This document shows, piece by piece, positions 52,119-62,312 of a stretch of DNA of 64,000 bases. The notes under the pieces were generated by a model. The model was given only the letters and a program-made list of their open reading frames with translations. It was not told the origin of the DNA and did no database searches. The DNA comes from Pycnopodia helianthoides. Its lineage: Eukaryota; Echinodermata; Asteroidea; Forcipulatida; Asteriidae. The translations under genes were made by a program, and so were the position numbers. How positions within the stretch are numbered: position 1 is the first letter of the stretch; every line of letters begins with the position of its first letter. Location of the stretch: positions 13,305,703 through 13,369,702 of the forward strand of contig CM063258.1 in NCBI GenBank assembly GCA_032158295.1. The letters are read 5' to 3'.

Positions 52119-55100
52119 AACAACGTCCCAAAACCCTCAAAAAAAAAAAAAAAATAGATAAAAGCGGCATGTAAATCACCCCTTTCTAAAATGCCCGCCG
52201 GACAGCACAATGCCCAACACTCCGGCTTGTTTATAGACGCATGTTCAACGTCGGGTAACTCAAGTCAATCTTGATGGGTCGGGATCCTGCAACCTTAAAC
52301 ACTGCCCAAACAATTGGGAGCGGGCAAGTGCCCTCCAAAAAATATCAATGTCAACTTATGTGCACCGTACGTAAATAGGTCAAATATGGAGTACTACCCC
52401 GTGGCCTATTTAATTCTGACTCTCCCCCAATCCCCCAAGTGAGTGAGTGTCAACTTTCAAAGTGGCAGTTTTCCCCGCAAGACCTTGAAGGGGAAGGGGA
52501 GTAGTCACATGATCGGGCCAATCTACACCAGAAGTTCTTCCCATGATGACCAAAAAAGAAAAAGGGCAAAAAGAACAGCTCATGAGCAGTTTGGGTTAAA
52601 GGTATTGTACAGGATTGGTAAGAATAAAAAACGTAATTGTTTAATTTTAGTCTCATAAGCTTTAAAGGAACATTACAGAATTGGTTTTTGCTAACAAAAC
52701 AGTTGCTGGCAGTGTAAGCACTTTATGTAATCCACCATGTACATAAACTGACCAACCTGTAGAAGTTTGAGATCGATCGGCCATCTGGGTCACGAGAAAA
52801 TAGTGAAAAAACCGATTACACATTTTGCACGAAATCATATAGATTCAATGAATGAATAAAACGCTCACTGAGCGATAAACTCCATTCGGAAAATTAGTTT
52901 ATTCATTTCTCATCAAATATGGCATTTCAGACAGAAATATTTCAAGGGATGTTTTCTACTATCATCATCATTAGACCGTGTAAGTTTTATGTAAATCTGT
53001 GATCAAAAAGTATATTTTACAAGTTTTTTTCTTACCAATTCTGTAATGTTCCTTTAATGATTATGAAGTTCATACTAGAAGTTTGAACCATTTTTTTCTG
53101 TGAAATTGTTCCCTCTGAAAAGAAGTCATATTTGAGAAAACTGCATCTGAGCGCCCAAAAATGCAACAGCTGATTTTGGTCGTACAACAAAATTAAGGAA
53201 GATGCTGAAAAATGTGCATGGTTTTTCATCAATTTCTCCTGACTCACACAACGGATTAAGCCCAAGTGTTCTCATATATACTTTTGGTAATTGTCAAAGA
53301 CCAGTATCCCCACTTGGTGTATCCCAACATATGCATCAAATAACAAACCTGTGAAAATTTGGGCTCAATTGGTCATCGAAGTTGCAAGAAAATAACAAAA
53401 GAAAAAACCACCCTTGTTGCATAGAACTGTGTGCTTACAGATGCCTGACAAAAGGCTTCATGCCTAAAGCCTTTCTCAGATTCGTGAGAAATTACCCTTT
53501 TAAAGAAAACAAAAATATGTTACTTCAGAGGAACTACGTTATTTCAGAGGGAGTTGTTGCTCACAATGTTTTATACTATCAGCAGCTCTCAGGTGCTCCT
53601 TACCAAGTAAGTTTTTATGGTAATGTATCTCTTGAGTAATTTACCCAAAGTATCCACTGCCTTTAAGGAAAAAAATATATAACGGTTTGGGACGGTTCCG
53701 TTTTTCATCTGTCTCAACCTAGACTAAAACGACTGTAATTACTTGTGTCTCATTGTTTTCATAATGTGTCAGCGACTCGACTGGAATTCTTTTCAATATG
53801 GTAATTTGGAAAGGTATCCGTCCGATCGGTATGTATGTGGATCGTGGTGTTCGGATCATCGCGATCTGCCGGATGGAACGCTCATTGCACTTTCAAAGAA
53901 TACAAGAATGTTCGGAACCGACAGTGAATGCTTTTATCCTGGCTCCTGTTTCATAGGGTTGCCGAAGAATCTGTTGAGCGCTGGAACTGCTTCTGCTTTA
54001 GCATAAAAAGGTGACCAGCCCCCCAAAAACATGTTAGGTGTATTGTGTTTGATTGGTTCCCGACTTATTTGTGTATACAATTTGTTAAGCAAGATTTTGT
54101 CTGCTTAATCTGCAATTAGAAGACCAGGGTATAAGCGTGCAGGGATAGTGTGAAAGTGTGCCGAGATAACCGTGGGGTAAAAAGACTCCTGCTGGGCCTT
54201 CCCTGGGCTGTATTCCACAGGGATAAGAGATGCAGTGTGAAAAAAGGGCTTCTCTACCCAAGAAATTCTTGAAATTTGGTTTATTGACCCGATCACATGA
54301 CACCATCATCACAATAATCTTGGTTGCGCCATTTTGTGGAGTAAATGTCCCCGAGTGTTATACAGTGTAGTGTTCCATTTTGTGGACTTTTTGTTACACA
54401 CTTATCATAATTTTTACATGCATTTGACTCCCAACGAGCAAGCAAGGCAGACAGTAGCTGTTTGTGACGTTGGTGAGTGGGGGCCAATAAGCGTAACACA
54501 GACACCTAATTCAGACACCTATGAAGACATATTCTTTTCACATTGTGTTAGCTACGAAAAAATAAATTAAAAAACATAAATCCATGCAAAATTCTTTTTT
54601 TTTTTTTTTTTAAGTCAAATGGAACTGGGCATTTTATTGTTAAATTTTACAATAACAATAATTTAGAATTTTGATATTTGATTACTGTCCAGTTTTATCT
54701 GATTCACAAAAATTATAACAAAAATTACAAAAGTAAATAAGTAAAGTTTCAAAAGTCACTTAAAGTTTGGGTCATAGATTTGTAACTACTCCAAAAATTA
54801 ATTTCAATAAAAATTTACTTGGTAAGAAGCACTGCAGCTTTTGATAGCGTAACTATTTCGAGAAATGATTCCAGTCAAAGTAATATGGTTTGAATCATTT
54901 TTTCACCCCAAAACATTTGAATCTTGGACAAACAATTCTTGCATGAATCGTTTCTCAACTTTCTAGGGCTGGTGTCCTATTCGTGAATGACTGCGGCCAG
55001 AGATGCGGTTGGTACCCGCTGTCGCCTTGCTAAACCTGGATGGATTTGACGTTCTCGTGAAAATACCCTGACATTTTTCTGCTGTTCTCTCAACAAGTAG

Positions 55101-56554
55101 ACACTGTATTCAGCTGAAACTTTCACAGGTGAATTTTATTGTATCTTTCCTAATGATTGTGCCTACAAATCAGCATTATGTTGACAGCAAACAAATCTAT
55201 GACCCTACCTGAAAATGTTACAACAAATAACCCAAGATTTTTTCACAGAGGGAAAATCTGACTTACCCAGCCAGATGGATAAATGGTTAGCCTCACAGTG
55301 CTCCAGCTGGGGCTGAATCTCCAAGTCCTCCTCGTACACTTCCTCCTTGGCAAAGTCCTCCACCAGACGGTAGAGCGGATCAATGGTCTGCCATATCGTC
55401 AGCAGGACTAGGTCTACAAGGAGCAGGACGCCTATCATCAAGTTCATCTTCCAGACCTCGACCTTCTGCTTAGGGAGGAACAAAGATTGGAACATCAGAC
55501 GAGCCAGGACTCAAGTTCTGGGCCCAATTTCATAGAGCTGCTTAAGCACAAAAAGTAGCCAAGCACAAAACATTTATGCTTACCAGAATAAGGTTACAAG
55601 CCAAAATACGATATCACAAGTACAATTCATGACTGGTATCCTGCTTATTTTTGCTTAGCAGAAAATTTAAAGCAATATTTTCTGCTTAAGCAGCTCTATG
55701 AAATTGGGCCCTGGTGTCGGAGTCTGGGTTCGGTACCTGGTCATGGCACCTGTGTCCTTGAGCAGAGCACTTTAACCATAACTGCTTTGCCCTTTGTGAA
55801 TACTCATTGGCTGATTTCAATGATTTTTGAATTAAATAAAAGGAAATAAAATAAGTAAGACATTTTTCTAAGTAAGACTTTATTATGAAAATGAAATCTT
55901 CAAGGTAATAATAGAGTTTGTAAAATTGACCTTCGAACACAAACTTTCTGTTGTGTGAGAAAGTGTGCTTCACGCTTGAGTGGTCAAACAATGTGGGCAC
56001 CAGCGGACATTATTACTATTATTCTATTTCTGGTAATGAAACCAAGGATGCCTCATAAGTAAACTTAATCACTGTAGCTCACAAGCCTGAGGAAACCTGT
56101 AAACAAGGGTGCTTGCTATGTGAACCAGAAACACCGGGGTTAACCCCCTACTCTTCCACGACAAGTGTTCTGGGTTCTTTTACGTGCACTACCAAACCTA
56201 GTACGTGGGACCTACGGCTTAATGTCCCATCTAAAGAAGAAAGCTATTATGGTAAAGTATCTTGCTCAAGGACACAAGTGCCACGACCGGGACTCGAACC
56301 CACACTCTGCTGATCAGAAACGACGGAGCTCGAGTCAGGTGCCTAACACAGTTTGTTTATTTCAAAAGAATTCGGTAAAACGAGAGGGTTACTCTACAAT
56401 TAATTCTCACCTGTAAACTGATTTTCCTTCTCCTCCTTCGTCCGTCTTCACTGTCCGATTTCTCCTGAGTGACCAGACTATGCATCATCCAGATCTTGCT
56501 GAACATCGCTCCGTAGCCCAGAGAGAACGCAATGGTAAGAAGCCAAGACACTGA
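46470..56554 (-). CDS. GABBR1: GABA-B receptor subunit 1-like gene, last six exons
   Basis: Class C GPCR of the plasma membrane. GABA-B1 binds GABA in its extracellular Venus-flytrap domain and pairs with GABA-B2 to signal through Gi/o. Exons (minus strand): 56554-56411, 55465-55267, 50344-50217, 49637-49509, 47979-47842, 46751-46470. Phases agree, giving 339 residues and a stop. [13 protein letters not shown] (TM3 end), [18 protein letters not shown] (loop 2 Cys), [17 protein letters not shown] and ITAPVTIII match the GABA-B1 subfamily better than GABA-B2 (AFGAMFAKTW, CWQAVDPL). TM4 to TM7, then a coiled-coil segment and a Ser/Thr-rich tail follow. The ligand-binding domain, TM1 and TM2 are not seen downstream of 56554 in the window and probably lie beyond 64000. 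Confidence 0.94.
47842..47979 (-). CDS. GABBR1: GABBR1 exon: start of C-terminal coiled coil
   Basis: Minus-strand acceptor TCTTACAACAG precedes 47979; donor GTAAGT follows 47842. 46 codons, phase 0 both ends: [18 protein letters not shown], then [20 protein letters not shown]. The second half matches the EEEKSRLLEKENRELEKII region of vertebrate GABA-B1, used for dimer assembly with GABA-B2. Confidence 0.9.
48436..48775 (+). mobile_element. tRNA-Leu-derived SINE, full length
   Basis: Head GTGCCGTGGCCGAGCGGATA, GAATTCAAGCTCTGGTG, B box GGGTTCGAATCCCGG. Body GTGACACCTGTGTCCCTGAG, TAATTGCTTCTCTCCACCCA, GGGAGCTGAGATGGTTTAAG. Tail TATAAAGCGCTATATAAA. Best reference copy in the window, inside a GABBR1 intron, sense opposite to the gene. 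Confidence 0.88.
49150..49440 (-). mobile_element. tRNA-derived SINE family S2, full length
   Basis: Minus strand: AGATAGCTTAGTTGGTAGAG (A box), GTTGGTTCAAATCCCC (B box), then GTCAACTTTTCTTTGTTCAA. Plus strand body matches 12360-12535: TGCCAGTCAGAAGCCATCTA, CCTGTAACTGCCGTGCAGCC, ACCTGGGAAGCAGCAGCA. Confidence 0.87.
49509..49637 (-). CDS. GABBR1: GABBR1 exon: TM6 end and TM7
   Basis: Minus-strand acceptor CTTCCTCCAG precedes 49637; donor GTAAGA follows 49509. 43 codons, phase 0 both sides: [20 protein letters not shown], then [23 protein letters not shown]. LCxITAPVTxI and SQQ-A-F are specific to GABA-B1; the FVPK end of TM7 is shared with all GABA-B subunits. Confidence 0.95.
50217..50344 (-). 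CDS. GABBR1: GABBR1 exon: TM5 and start of TM6
   Basis: Minus-strand acceptor TTCTCTGCAG precedes 50344; donor GTAAGT follows 50217. Encodes [48 protein letters not shown] and [14 protein letters not shown] are GABA-B1 hallmarks. In phase 1, out phase 0. Confidence 0.96.
50567..50662. repeat. Near-perfect 26-bp inverted repeat (hairpin)
   Basis: GCAACTGCATAAGTCCACTT at 50568 and AAGTGGACTTATGCAGTTGC ending at 50661 face each other across about 45 bp that contain a second small inverted pair (GTGCACAACTTGCGCAA). In a GABBR1 intron; no coding role. Confidence 0.85.
50853..51083. mobile_element. Palindromic MITE with ACACTGCAAAC termini
   Basis: CACTACACTGCAAACAAACT at the left mirrors GGTGTTTGCAGTGTAAGG at the right. 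Inside, GTTAAAATCGACACCATGGT and ACCCATGGTGTCAATTTTAA are also inverted. No TTAA target. Confidence 0.8.
51239..51886. repeat. 15-bp minisatellite, about 43 copies
   Basis: The unit ACCTGTAAACAAGAG/A repeats without gaps except one 14-bp copy near 51630. Variants are AAGAG or AAGAA and AAAAAAG for AAACAAG, mixed irregularly. Because 15 is divisible by three the tract is open in several frames on both strands (LFTGL, LQVSC, TCKQE repeats), but it lies in a GABBR1 intron and is not a gene. Confidence 0.95.
52662..53057. mobile_element. MITE family A
   Basis: TTAAAGGAACATTACAGAAT ... ATTCTGTAATGTTCCTTTAA, full length, with CGCTCACTGAGCG inside. In a GABBR1 intron. Confidence 0.93.
53279..53666. 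mobile_element. MITE family C, left terminus worn
   Basis: GGTAATTGTCAAAGACCAGT ... GGGCTCAATTGGTCATCGAA ... TACTATCAGCAGCTCTCAGG ... CCACTGCCTTTAA. Same interior as 57315-57706 in opposite orientation. Confidence 0.82.
55267..55465 (-). CDS. GABBR1: GABBR1 exon: TM4, extracellular loop 2, start of TM5
   Basis: Minus-strand acceptor CCCTAAGCAG precedes 55465; donor GTAAGT follows 55267. Encodes [40 protein letters not shown], then [23 protein letters not shown]. The loop Cys in LEHC pairs with the TM3 Cys in class C receptors. AAGCAG is a tandem acceptor, so an extra Gln (exon from 55468) is possible in frame. In phase 0, out phase 1. Confidence 0.95.
55490..55790 (+). mobile_element. tRNA-Leu-type SINE split by MITE family E (55520-55711)
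   Basis: CAGGACTCAAGTTCTG of the head is interrupted by a complete 192-bp E element (GGGCCCAATTTCATAGAGCT ... AGCTCTATGAAATTGGGCCC). The head resumes with GTGTCGGAGTCTGGGTTCGG and body GGCACCTGTGTCCTTGAGCA. Confidence 0.85.
56100..56345 (-). mobile_element. tRNA-Leu-type SINE, minus orientation
   Basis: Plus-strand text GGACACAAGTGCCACGACCG, GGACTCGAACCCACACTCTG (B box complement) and GGAGCTCGAGTCAGGTGCC. The body GGGTTCTTTTACGTGCACTA and TAATGTCCCATCTAAAG matches 190-280 of the element at 1-415. Confidence 0.82.
56411..56554 (-). CDS. GABBR1: GABBR1 exon: TM3 end and intracellular loop 2
   Basis: Minus-strand acceptor CTCTTTACAG precedes 56554; donor GTGAGA follows 56411. 48 codons, phase 0: [48 protein letters not shown]. 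FSLGYGxMFxKIW-H is a GABA-B1 signature. The basic RRRRRK run sits in loop 2. The acceptor and first 25 bases are duplicated 47 bp upstream in the gene. Confidence 0.93.
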
Positions 56555-56617
56555 CTGTAAAGAGTAATGGAGAACCCAATGGTAAGAAGCCAAGACACTG
56601 ACTGTCAAGAGTAACAG
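56530..56617 (-). repeat. 47-bp direct duplication over a GABBR1 splice acceptor
   Basis: CAATGGTAAGAAGCCAAGAC + ACTGACTGTAAAGAGTAATGG at 56530-56570 is repeated at 56577-56617 with three changes. On the minus strand each copy gives TTACTCTT(T/G)ACAG followed by TCAGTGTCTTGGCTTC. Confidence 0.92.
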
Positions 56618-57032
56618 ATAACAAAACCAAGCATGACAACACGCTCTACTTTGTAAACAAAATCACAGCTAACTATAAGTGAATCAGAGAATAATCACAG
56701 AGTAATAAGAAAGGATTCAAAAAGGAAAATGTAGGTTTTCAGTAGTTTCTTAAATTGTACAGTTGAGCTAGCGACTTAATGTGTGTGTGTTGGGGGGGGG
56801 GGGTATCGTTCCATTCTTTAGCAGCGAAGACTTTGAAGGTTCTGTCCTAGCACGATTGTGAGTTCTTGGGTATGTTAAACAGAAAGGATCCAACTTGGAG
56901 CGGAGATTATGTCGAGATGGTTGATGTCTTATAGATGTTAAATTTGCATCAGGGATAAGAATATTATTTGGTTTTTACCCCAACACCGATGTATGTATAC
57001 TCAGTACTTTCCCGAGCTCTGTGAAAAAAATC

Positions 57033-57118
57033 CACAGGCATGTTACTTGGGTGGGATTCGAACCCACGACCTTTGCCATTCTAGAGCAGATGTCTTACCA
57101 AGACCACCGAGGTTGTCC
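57033..57118 (-). repeat. tRNA-like sequence (minus strand)
   Basis: Minus strand: CCTCGGTGGTCTTGGTAAGA (A box), CTCTAGAATGG and GTCGTGGGTTCGAATCCCAC (B box and T stem). Probably a third kind of tRNA-derived repeat. Flanks (56790-56950) resemble worn retroelement 3' sequence also seen near 9495-9660. Confidence 0.55.
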
Positions 57119-57314
57119 AGTAGCTAGAGGCAGTTCGAGATGGTTGATGTCTTTGGAGTTTTCTCCCATTTTGGCAAATAAGCGACCAATTTTAACATTG
57201 CGCTATTCTATTTCGTGCGAAGTCGAAAGCTCATAAAAACAGTAATCTAATGTCACTGGATGGGCAAGCAATTGTTTGTTTATTTCATGCAAATAAAAAA
57301 GATTACCGTCCAAG

Positions 57315-57706
57315 TTAAAGGCAGGGAATACTTTTGGTAATTACTCAAGAAATTCATTACAATAAAAACTTACTCGGTGAGGAGCACCTCTGAGAGTTGC
57401 TGATAGTATAAAACATTGTGAGAAACGACTCCCTCTGAAGTAATGTAGTTCTGAGAAAGAGGTCATTTCTCACTAAAATATTTGAATCTGAGAAAGACTT
57501 CAGGCATGAAGTCTTTCTTAGGCATCTGAAAGCACACAATTCTATGCAACAAGGGTGGTTTTTTCTTTGATTATTTTCTTGCAACTTCGATGACCAGTTG
57601 AGCCCAAATTTTCTCAGGTTTGTTAATTTTATGCATATGTTGGTTGCGATACACCAAGTGAGGATACTGGTCTTTGACAATTACCGAAAGTAAATCCTGC
57701 CTTTAA
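57315..57706. mobile_element. MITE family C
   Basis: TTAAAGGCAGGGAATACTTT ... AAAGTAAATCCTGCCTTTAA, with GAGAAACGACTCCCTCTGAA inside. Confidence 0.9.
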
Positions 57707-59150
57707 CAATCCACTCGAACAGCCTTCAAGTTTGCAGCAGCTTTTCGCAAAAACATCGAGTTGCGCCTACTCTCCTAAGTTGATCACTGGTTTCCCATGG
57801 CTAAAAACACAAACGCCTTGCAAGTTTAATTGAACATAATGTATAAATTCGCAGGCCTAAAAGTGAAATTGAACAGCAATTTGAACTCAAGAGGCAAAAT
57901 CACTTTAATACAATAGCATGAAAGTAAAATAGGCTGCTTTTCAAGTTTGCCGAAAAACGTTTGGGGAAACCTGTTTTATCAATTGTTGCAAATTCACCAT
58001 GAAACATAATCTGCATTACATCAACAAAAAAAGGAACAAACTGAAGTATCAAGATTTTGAAAAAGCTGCTCAGCCCCAGAATTTGTCAAGCACAAGCAAT
58101 TGTTGAGTCAAAAACATGGTTCTACAAAATGGCAGATTGGAAAAAACCACAGGTATTTGAGGTATATTTGTGTGGATCATTATAAATTCTACTTTTAAAG
58201 CATCTTTCCAACCATATTCATTTCATAACAAATGCTTTTTATCGTCCAAAGCACCCAATCCGAAGGCAAGAAGCCCCTTTAACTGTCAACCAAGAAAGGT
58301 TGTGTCGTTTGGACACCCAACTTTCAATACAAATACACCATATTGACCAGTTGCACGTCTGTCACATTCGGCTACTGTCTGGCCACGGTCTGGCATTTTG
58401 GGAGTCAAATTACATGTAAAGGTTATGGTGCTCGTCTGAACCACGCGCACGCCGCCTAAAATGCGCACTACAATTAAAGTAACACTATAGCCGTGTCCGA
58501 ACGAACAGCTTCAGCAGTGGTTCACGACGACTCAGAGCGCCGACAAATGATATTCCTCATTGTTGTAAACCGACCCCCAAAATGGCTCAACCAAGATTTA
58601 TTGTGCGTGATTACGTCAGGTGAAATGGGTTCAGCAAATTTTCATTCACATGCAAAGAATATTTTAAGTGAGTAATTGGAAAGCCCTTTTTTCCTTCAAT
58701 TTACACCGACCTCGGACACCCCGAGATCCAGGCTTCCAAACACAGACGGGATCCCTTAGGGGGGGGATGGTTTTTGTAACACAGATTCGTGTGTGCCTGA
58801 TGACTTCTATATTCATGCAGGGGTATACGGTAACACCGCATCACCAAGCCGTGATGAGCTAGAGGAGAAGGTAACCCGATAGGCAACAATTGACTTGTGA
58901 ATGTATTCCATAAGGTGTGTCCTGATTCAGGAGAGAGACGCTGAGTCCCGCTGATCTATACACCAAGCCGTTTTCTCTGTAAAGCTGGCGAGTGCGGATT
59001 TTGCCTCGCACTGGATGGGACAGATATTATTATTATTATTATTTTTTTTAAATGAGATATCGCCTCACTCACAAGGACGGACGGCCACTTCAAGGTGAGG
59101 GCTGTGCTTAACTGATTTGGGCTGTCGACCCAAATCAACTGTCACCAGGG
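57707..59150. other. Intergenic or far-upstream GABBR1 intron, no exon seen
   Basis: A partial family D MITE lies near 58100-58282 (TTCTACTTTTAAAGCATCTT). I searched the minus strand for earlier GABA-B exons (TM1-TM3, Venus-flytrap) and recognised none. ATT microsatellite at 59027-59043. Confidence 0.4.
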
Positions 59151-59189
59151 GTAACGTTGCCACCTACTCCTGGGGCTGAAACAGGGTTA

Positions 59190-59665
59190 CCCCCTTCACA
59201 GTCCCTAAGAAATGCTGTGAAACACAGAAACGGTCTATGTATAGCTCTCAGAACCATTCTTTCCATTGATCTCAGCAGCCATACTTCTTACCAGTTCATT
59301 TGTAATAAGCTCAACATCGAAACTCTTAAAGTTAGACGAGATCAACTCTCCTTTAAATTTGGTAAAAAACTTCTTAATTCATCAGTGTACAGAGAATGGC
59401 TCCCTCCGTGTAGATCAAATAATCTTCATAACTCCACTAGTCTTGCCATCCCTCTTTGCCGAACCGAAAGGTATAAAAAGAGCCCCATCCCTGTGTTAAC
59501 TAAAATGCTTAATAATTCTTAATTCTGTGTTTTGTTTCTTTTTCCCTTTTTAATAATTGCTTGTTTTAATCTCTTTGTAAATTCAGATGTAATTCGGCCC
59601 TTGGGCTGCGAGTTTTGAATGTTTTTCTAATAAACCACAATAATAATAATAATAATAATAGTAGT
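59190..59665 (+). mobile_element. LINE 3' end: RT C-terminus, 3' UTR and (AAT)n tail
   Basis: Translation from 59190 gives LNIETLKVRRDQLSFKFGKK, LLNSSVYREW and SPIPVLTKMLN, the C-terminal pattern of non-LTR reverse transcriptases. A short 3' UTR follows with AATTCGGCCCTTGGGCTGCG, then (AAT)n at 59637-59660, a typical LINE 3' tail. 5'-truncated. Confidence 0.78.
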
Positions 59666-59735
59666 ATAGACAATGATGCTTCGCAATACTGCAGTGGTGG
59701 GACAAAAACCGACAAACACACACCAATAGCCCTGG

Positions 59736-60434
59736 TGCCCTGTGCTTTGGCTGTGGTGCCCTGTGCTTTGGCTGTGGTGCCCTGTGCTTTGGCTGTGGTG
59801 CCCTGTGCTATCGCTGTGGTGCCCTGTGCTTTGGCTGTGGTACCCTGTGCTTTGGCTGTGGTGCCCTGTGCTTTGGCTGTGGTGCCCTGTGCTTTGGCTG
59901 TGGTGCCCTGTGATTTGGCTGTGGTGCCCTGTGCTTTGGCTGTGGTGCCCTGTGCTATCGCTGTGGTGCCCTGTGCTTTGGCTGTGGTACCCTGTGCTTT
60001 GGCTGTGGTGCCCTGTGCTTTGGCTGTGGTGCCGTGCCCTGTGCTTTGGCTGTGGTGCCCTGTGCTTTGGCTGTGGTGCCCTGTGCTTTGGCTGTGGTGC
60101 CCTGTGCTTTGGCTGTGGTGCCCTGTGCTTTTGCCCTGGTGCCCTGTGCTTTGGCTGTGGTGCCCTGTGCTTTGGCCGCGGTGCCCTGTGCTTTCGCTGT
60201 GGTGCCCTGTGCTTTCGCTGTGGTGCCCTGTGCTTTCGCCCTGGTGCCCTGTGCTTTGGCTGTGGTGCCCTGTGCTTTCGTTGTGGTGCCCTGTGCTTTT
60301 GCCCTGGTGCCCTGTGCTTTGGCTGTGGTGCCCTGTGCTTTGGCTGTGGTGCCCTGTGCTTTGGCTGTGGTGCCCTGTGCTTTGGCTGTGGTGCCCTGTG
60401 CTTTCGCCCTGGTGCCCTGTGCTTTCACTCTGGT
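59736..60434. repeat. 21-bp minisatellite, about 33 copies
   Basis: Unit TGCCCTGTGCTTTGGCTGTGG with variants CTATCGCTG, CTTTTGCCC, CTTTCGCTG. One 6-bp irregularity near 60031 (GTGCCGTGCCC) shifts register. The 21-bp period keeps several frames open on both strands (ALAVVPC, CPVLWLW, AQGTTAK). It begins about 70 bp past the LINE tail. I see no reason to call it coding. Confidence 0.95.
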
Positions 60435-60911
60435 GATCTTTGCAAAGTTCAAGTACAAACGTTCCTCAGAGAGGTGCCCCTTAAACAAGAGGAAAATCGT
60501 CTTGCCCCTCCAACAGAGAGAAGTTCCAGGCCGGTCACCGGGTTGCCAAAGTACTATGGGGTTGCAACTGGTTCAGTCTGCTCAACTTTGCTTAGTAAAT
60601 AAAATCTGCTAAGCTTAAATCTCTCCATTATGTACGCCTACCCTTAACAAAAGATTCCTCAGGAAAGTATCAGCTTGGTTTTTAATAAGACTGCTACTAA
60701 ATATGTGATGTATCTACTCGGAAACCCCTTTTTCGGTAAATATTAAGTTTTTCTATTCTTTAAAGAAGACTTGCACAAATTTGAAGCAAAATATTTTTAG
60801 TGTCGCTGCAATATTAGCTGAGGAAAAACAGTGCAGGCATAAACAGATTGATATCAGTTAAATATGAATAAATCACATAAATTTCAGTAGTTGTAATCTA
60901 ATAGTAATAGT

Positions 60912-61010
60912 TTGGGGTTGAACAAAGAAAAATTGATTTGAGCGGGGTTTGAACCAACGACCTGCAGATTGACGTGCCAGCGCTCTCCCAACTGAGGTAT
61001 CCAGCCCTTA
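60912..61010 (-). mobile_element. tRNA-derived SINE family S2, head
   Basis: TTTGGGGTTGAACAAAGAAA, GAGCGGGGTTTGAACC (B box complement) and CGCTCTCCCAACTGAGGTAT (worn A box complement). The body is missing. Confidence 0.75.
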
Positions 61011-61109
61011 AATATTATCCCATAACAACCAGTTTTTATATAGTGCTTTATCTATGGGCGTCTCTCAAGTGCTTATTATTAATTTTTTTTAAGACGGGTT
61101 TTTGAAGTT

Positions 61110-61290
61110 TTCGAAATAGGTGACCCATTTACGTAGCACCTTTAAAAGAGTTTTACAAGGTGCTGCGGCGCATTCAGCAGCCTGCCAGAAAACGTCGAGG
61201 CAAACCCCTTCTCTTGGCAATCAGTGTTACTGGGTTCTTTTAATACATGCATTACAAAACACATGGGACCTGCGCCAAATATGAGTAAAC
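61110..61290 (-). mobile_element. tRNA-Leu-type SINE body fragment
   Basis: ACCCATTTACGTAGCACCTT, TTTTACAAGGTGCTGCGGCG, CAAACCCCTTCTCTTGGCAA and GGGTTCTTTTAATACATGCA match the body at about 135-250 of the first SINE. The head is absent. Confidence 0.7.
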
Positions 61291-61349
61291 CAAACAAGAA
61301 ATATTCTCTATAAAGCTCTCATCAGCTAATCAGTTTATCCCCCCCCCCC

Positions 61350-61700
61350 TATCTTTCTAAAAAAAAATCCATGTAACTTTCGCTACTGCTATTTCATTTT
61401 GGAAGTCGAAAAGCAACCTATATATATATATATATATAGTGAATATTTCATGTATTTGGCGCGTAATAAGCTTCTTTTTCAAGCTGAGATTGGTTTCATA
61501 TTCATGTAACAAAACGAGGGTTAAGCGCCGACGGAAAACCGCAAATTCTAAGCACGAGCTTGCCCAACGTGAAATATTAAAAAGGTCGGAAAGCATTTAA
61601 CAAAACATGAAGTCTGGGCCGAGACAATATGTGACAAGACCGTGCAATTCTATCAACTTGAATTTTTAATGAAGATCCAGTATTTTCTAGCATATATCAT
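61350..61700. repeat. Local duplication, copy 1
   Basis: TATTTCATTTTGGAAGTCGA, CTGAGATTGGTTTCATATTC and TCTGGGCCGAGACAATATGT recur in the same order at 63178-63520 with scattered changes. A partial third copy lies at 61790-61890 (GACAAGGCCGTGCAATTCTA). Family A MITEs sit next to the second and third copies. Confidence 0.8.
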
Positions 61701-61919
61701 CTTCTTCTTCCCCCCCTGCTACATATTTTCCCCTCCCACTTTCTAAAACACAAAGATGAACACTCCTGTTTGGCATGAAGTTACAAAGAACTTGGTTCAA
61801 TGACAAGGCCGTGCAATTCTATCAATTTCAACTTTTATTGAAGATCCAGTTTCCAGCATGTAGCCTATCATCTTCTTCTATTTTTCCCCCCTCGCTACAT
61901 ATTTTTCCCGCCATCTTTC

Positions 61920-62312
61920 TTAAAGGAACATTACAGAATTGGTTTTTGCTAACAAAACAGTTGCTGTCAGTGTAAGCACTTTATGTAATCCACCATATAT
62001 GTAAACTGACAAACCTGTAGAAGTTTGAGATCGATCGGCTATCTGGGTCACAAGAAAATAGTGAAAAACCGATTACACATTTGCATGAAATCATATAGAT
62101 TCAACAAATGAATAAAACGCTCACTGAGCGATAAACTCCAATCGGAAAACTAGTTTATTCATTTCTCATCAAATATGACATTTCAGACAGAAATATTTCA
62201 GGGGATGTTTTCTACTATCATCATCATTAGATCGTGTAAGTTTTGTGTAAATTTGTGATCAAAAGTATATTTTACAAGTTTTTTTCTTAACAATTCTGTA
62301 ATGTTCCTTTAA
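61920..62312. mobile_element. MITE family A
   Basis: TTAAAGGAACATTACAGAAT ... AATTCTGTAATGTTCCTTTAA, full length. It separates two copies of CACAAAGATGA-C-CTCCTGTT (61750 and 62315). Confidence 0.93.

Noticed and set aside
53743..54006. 87-residue plus-strand ORF ([15 protein letters not shown])
   Set aside because: No domain, no splice support, in a GABBR1 intron between repeats.
59615..60612. Long ORFs of ALAVVPC, CPVLWLW or AQGTTAK repeats
   Set aside because: The 21-bp minisatellite is open in several frames at once on both strands, which argues against coding.
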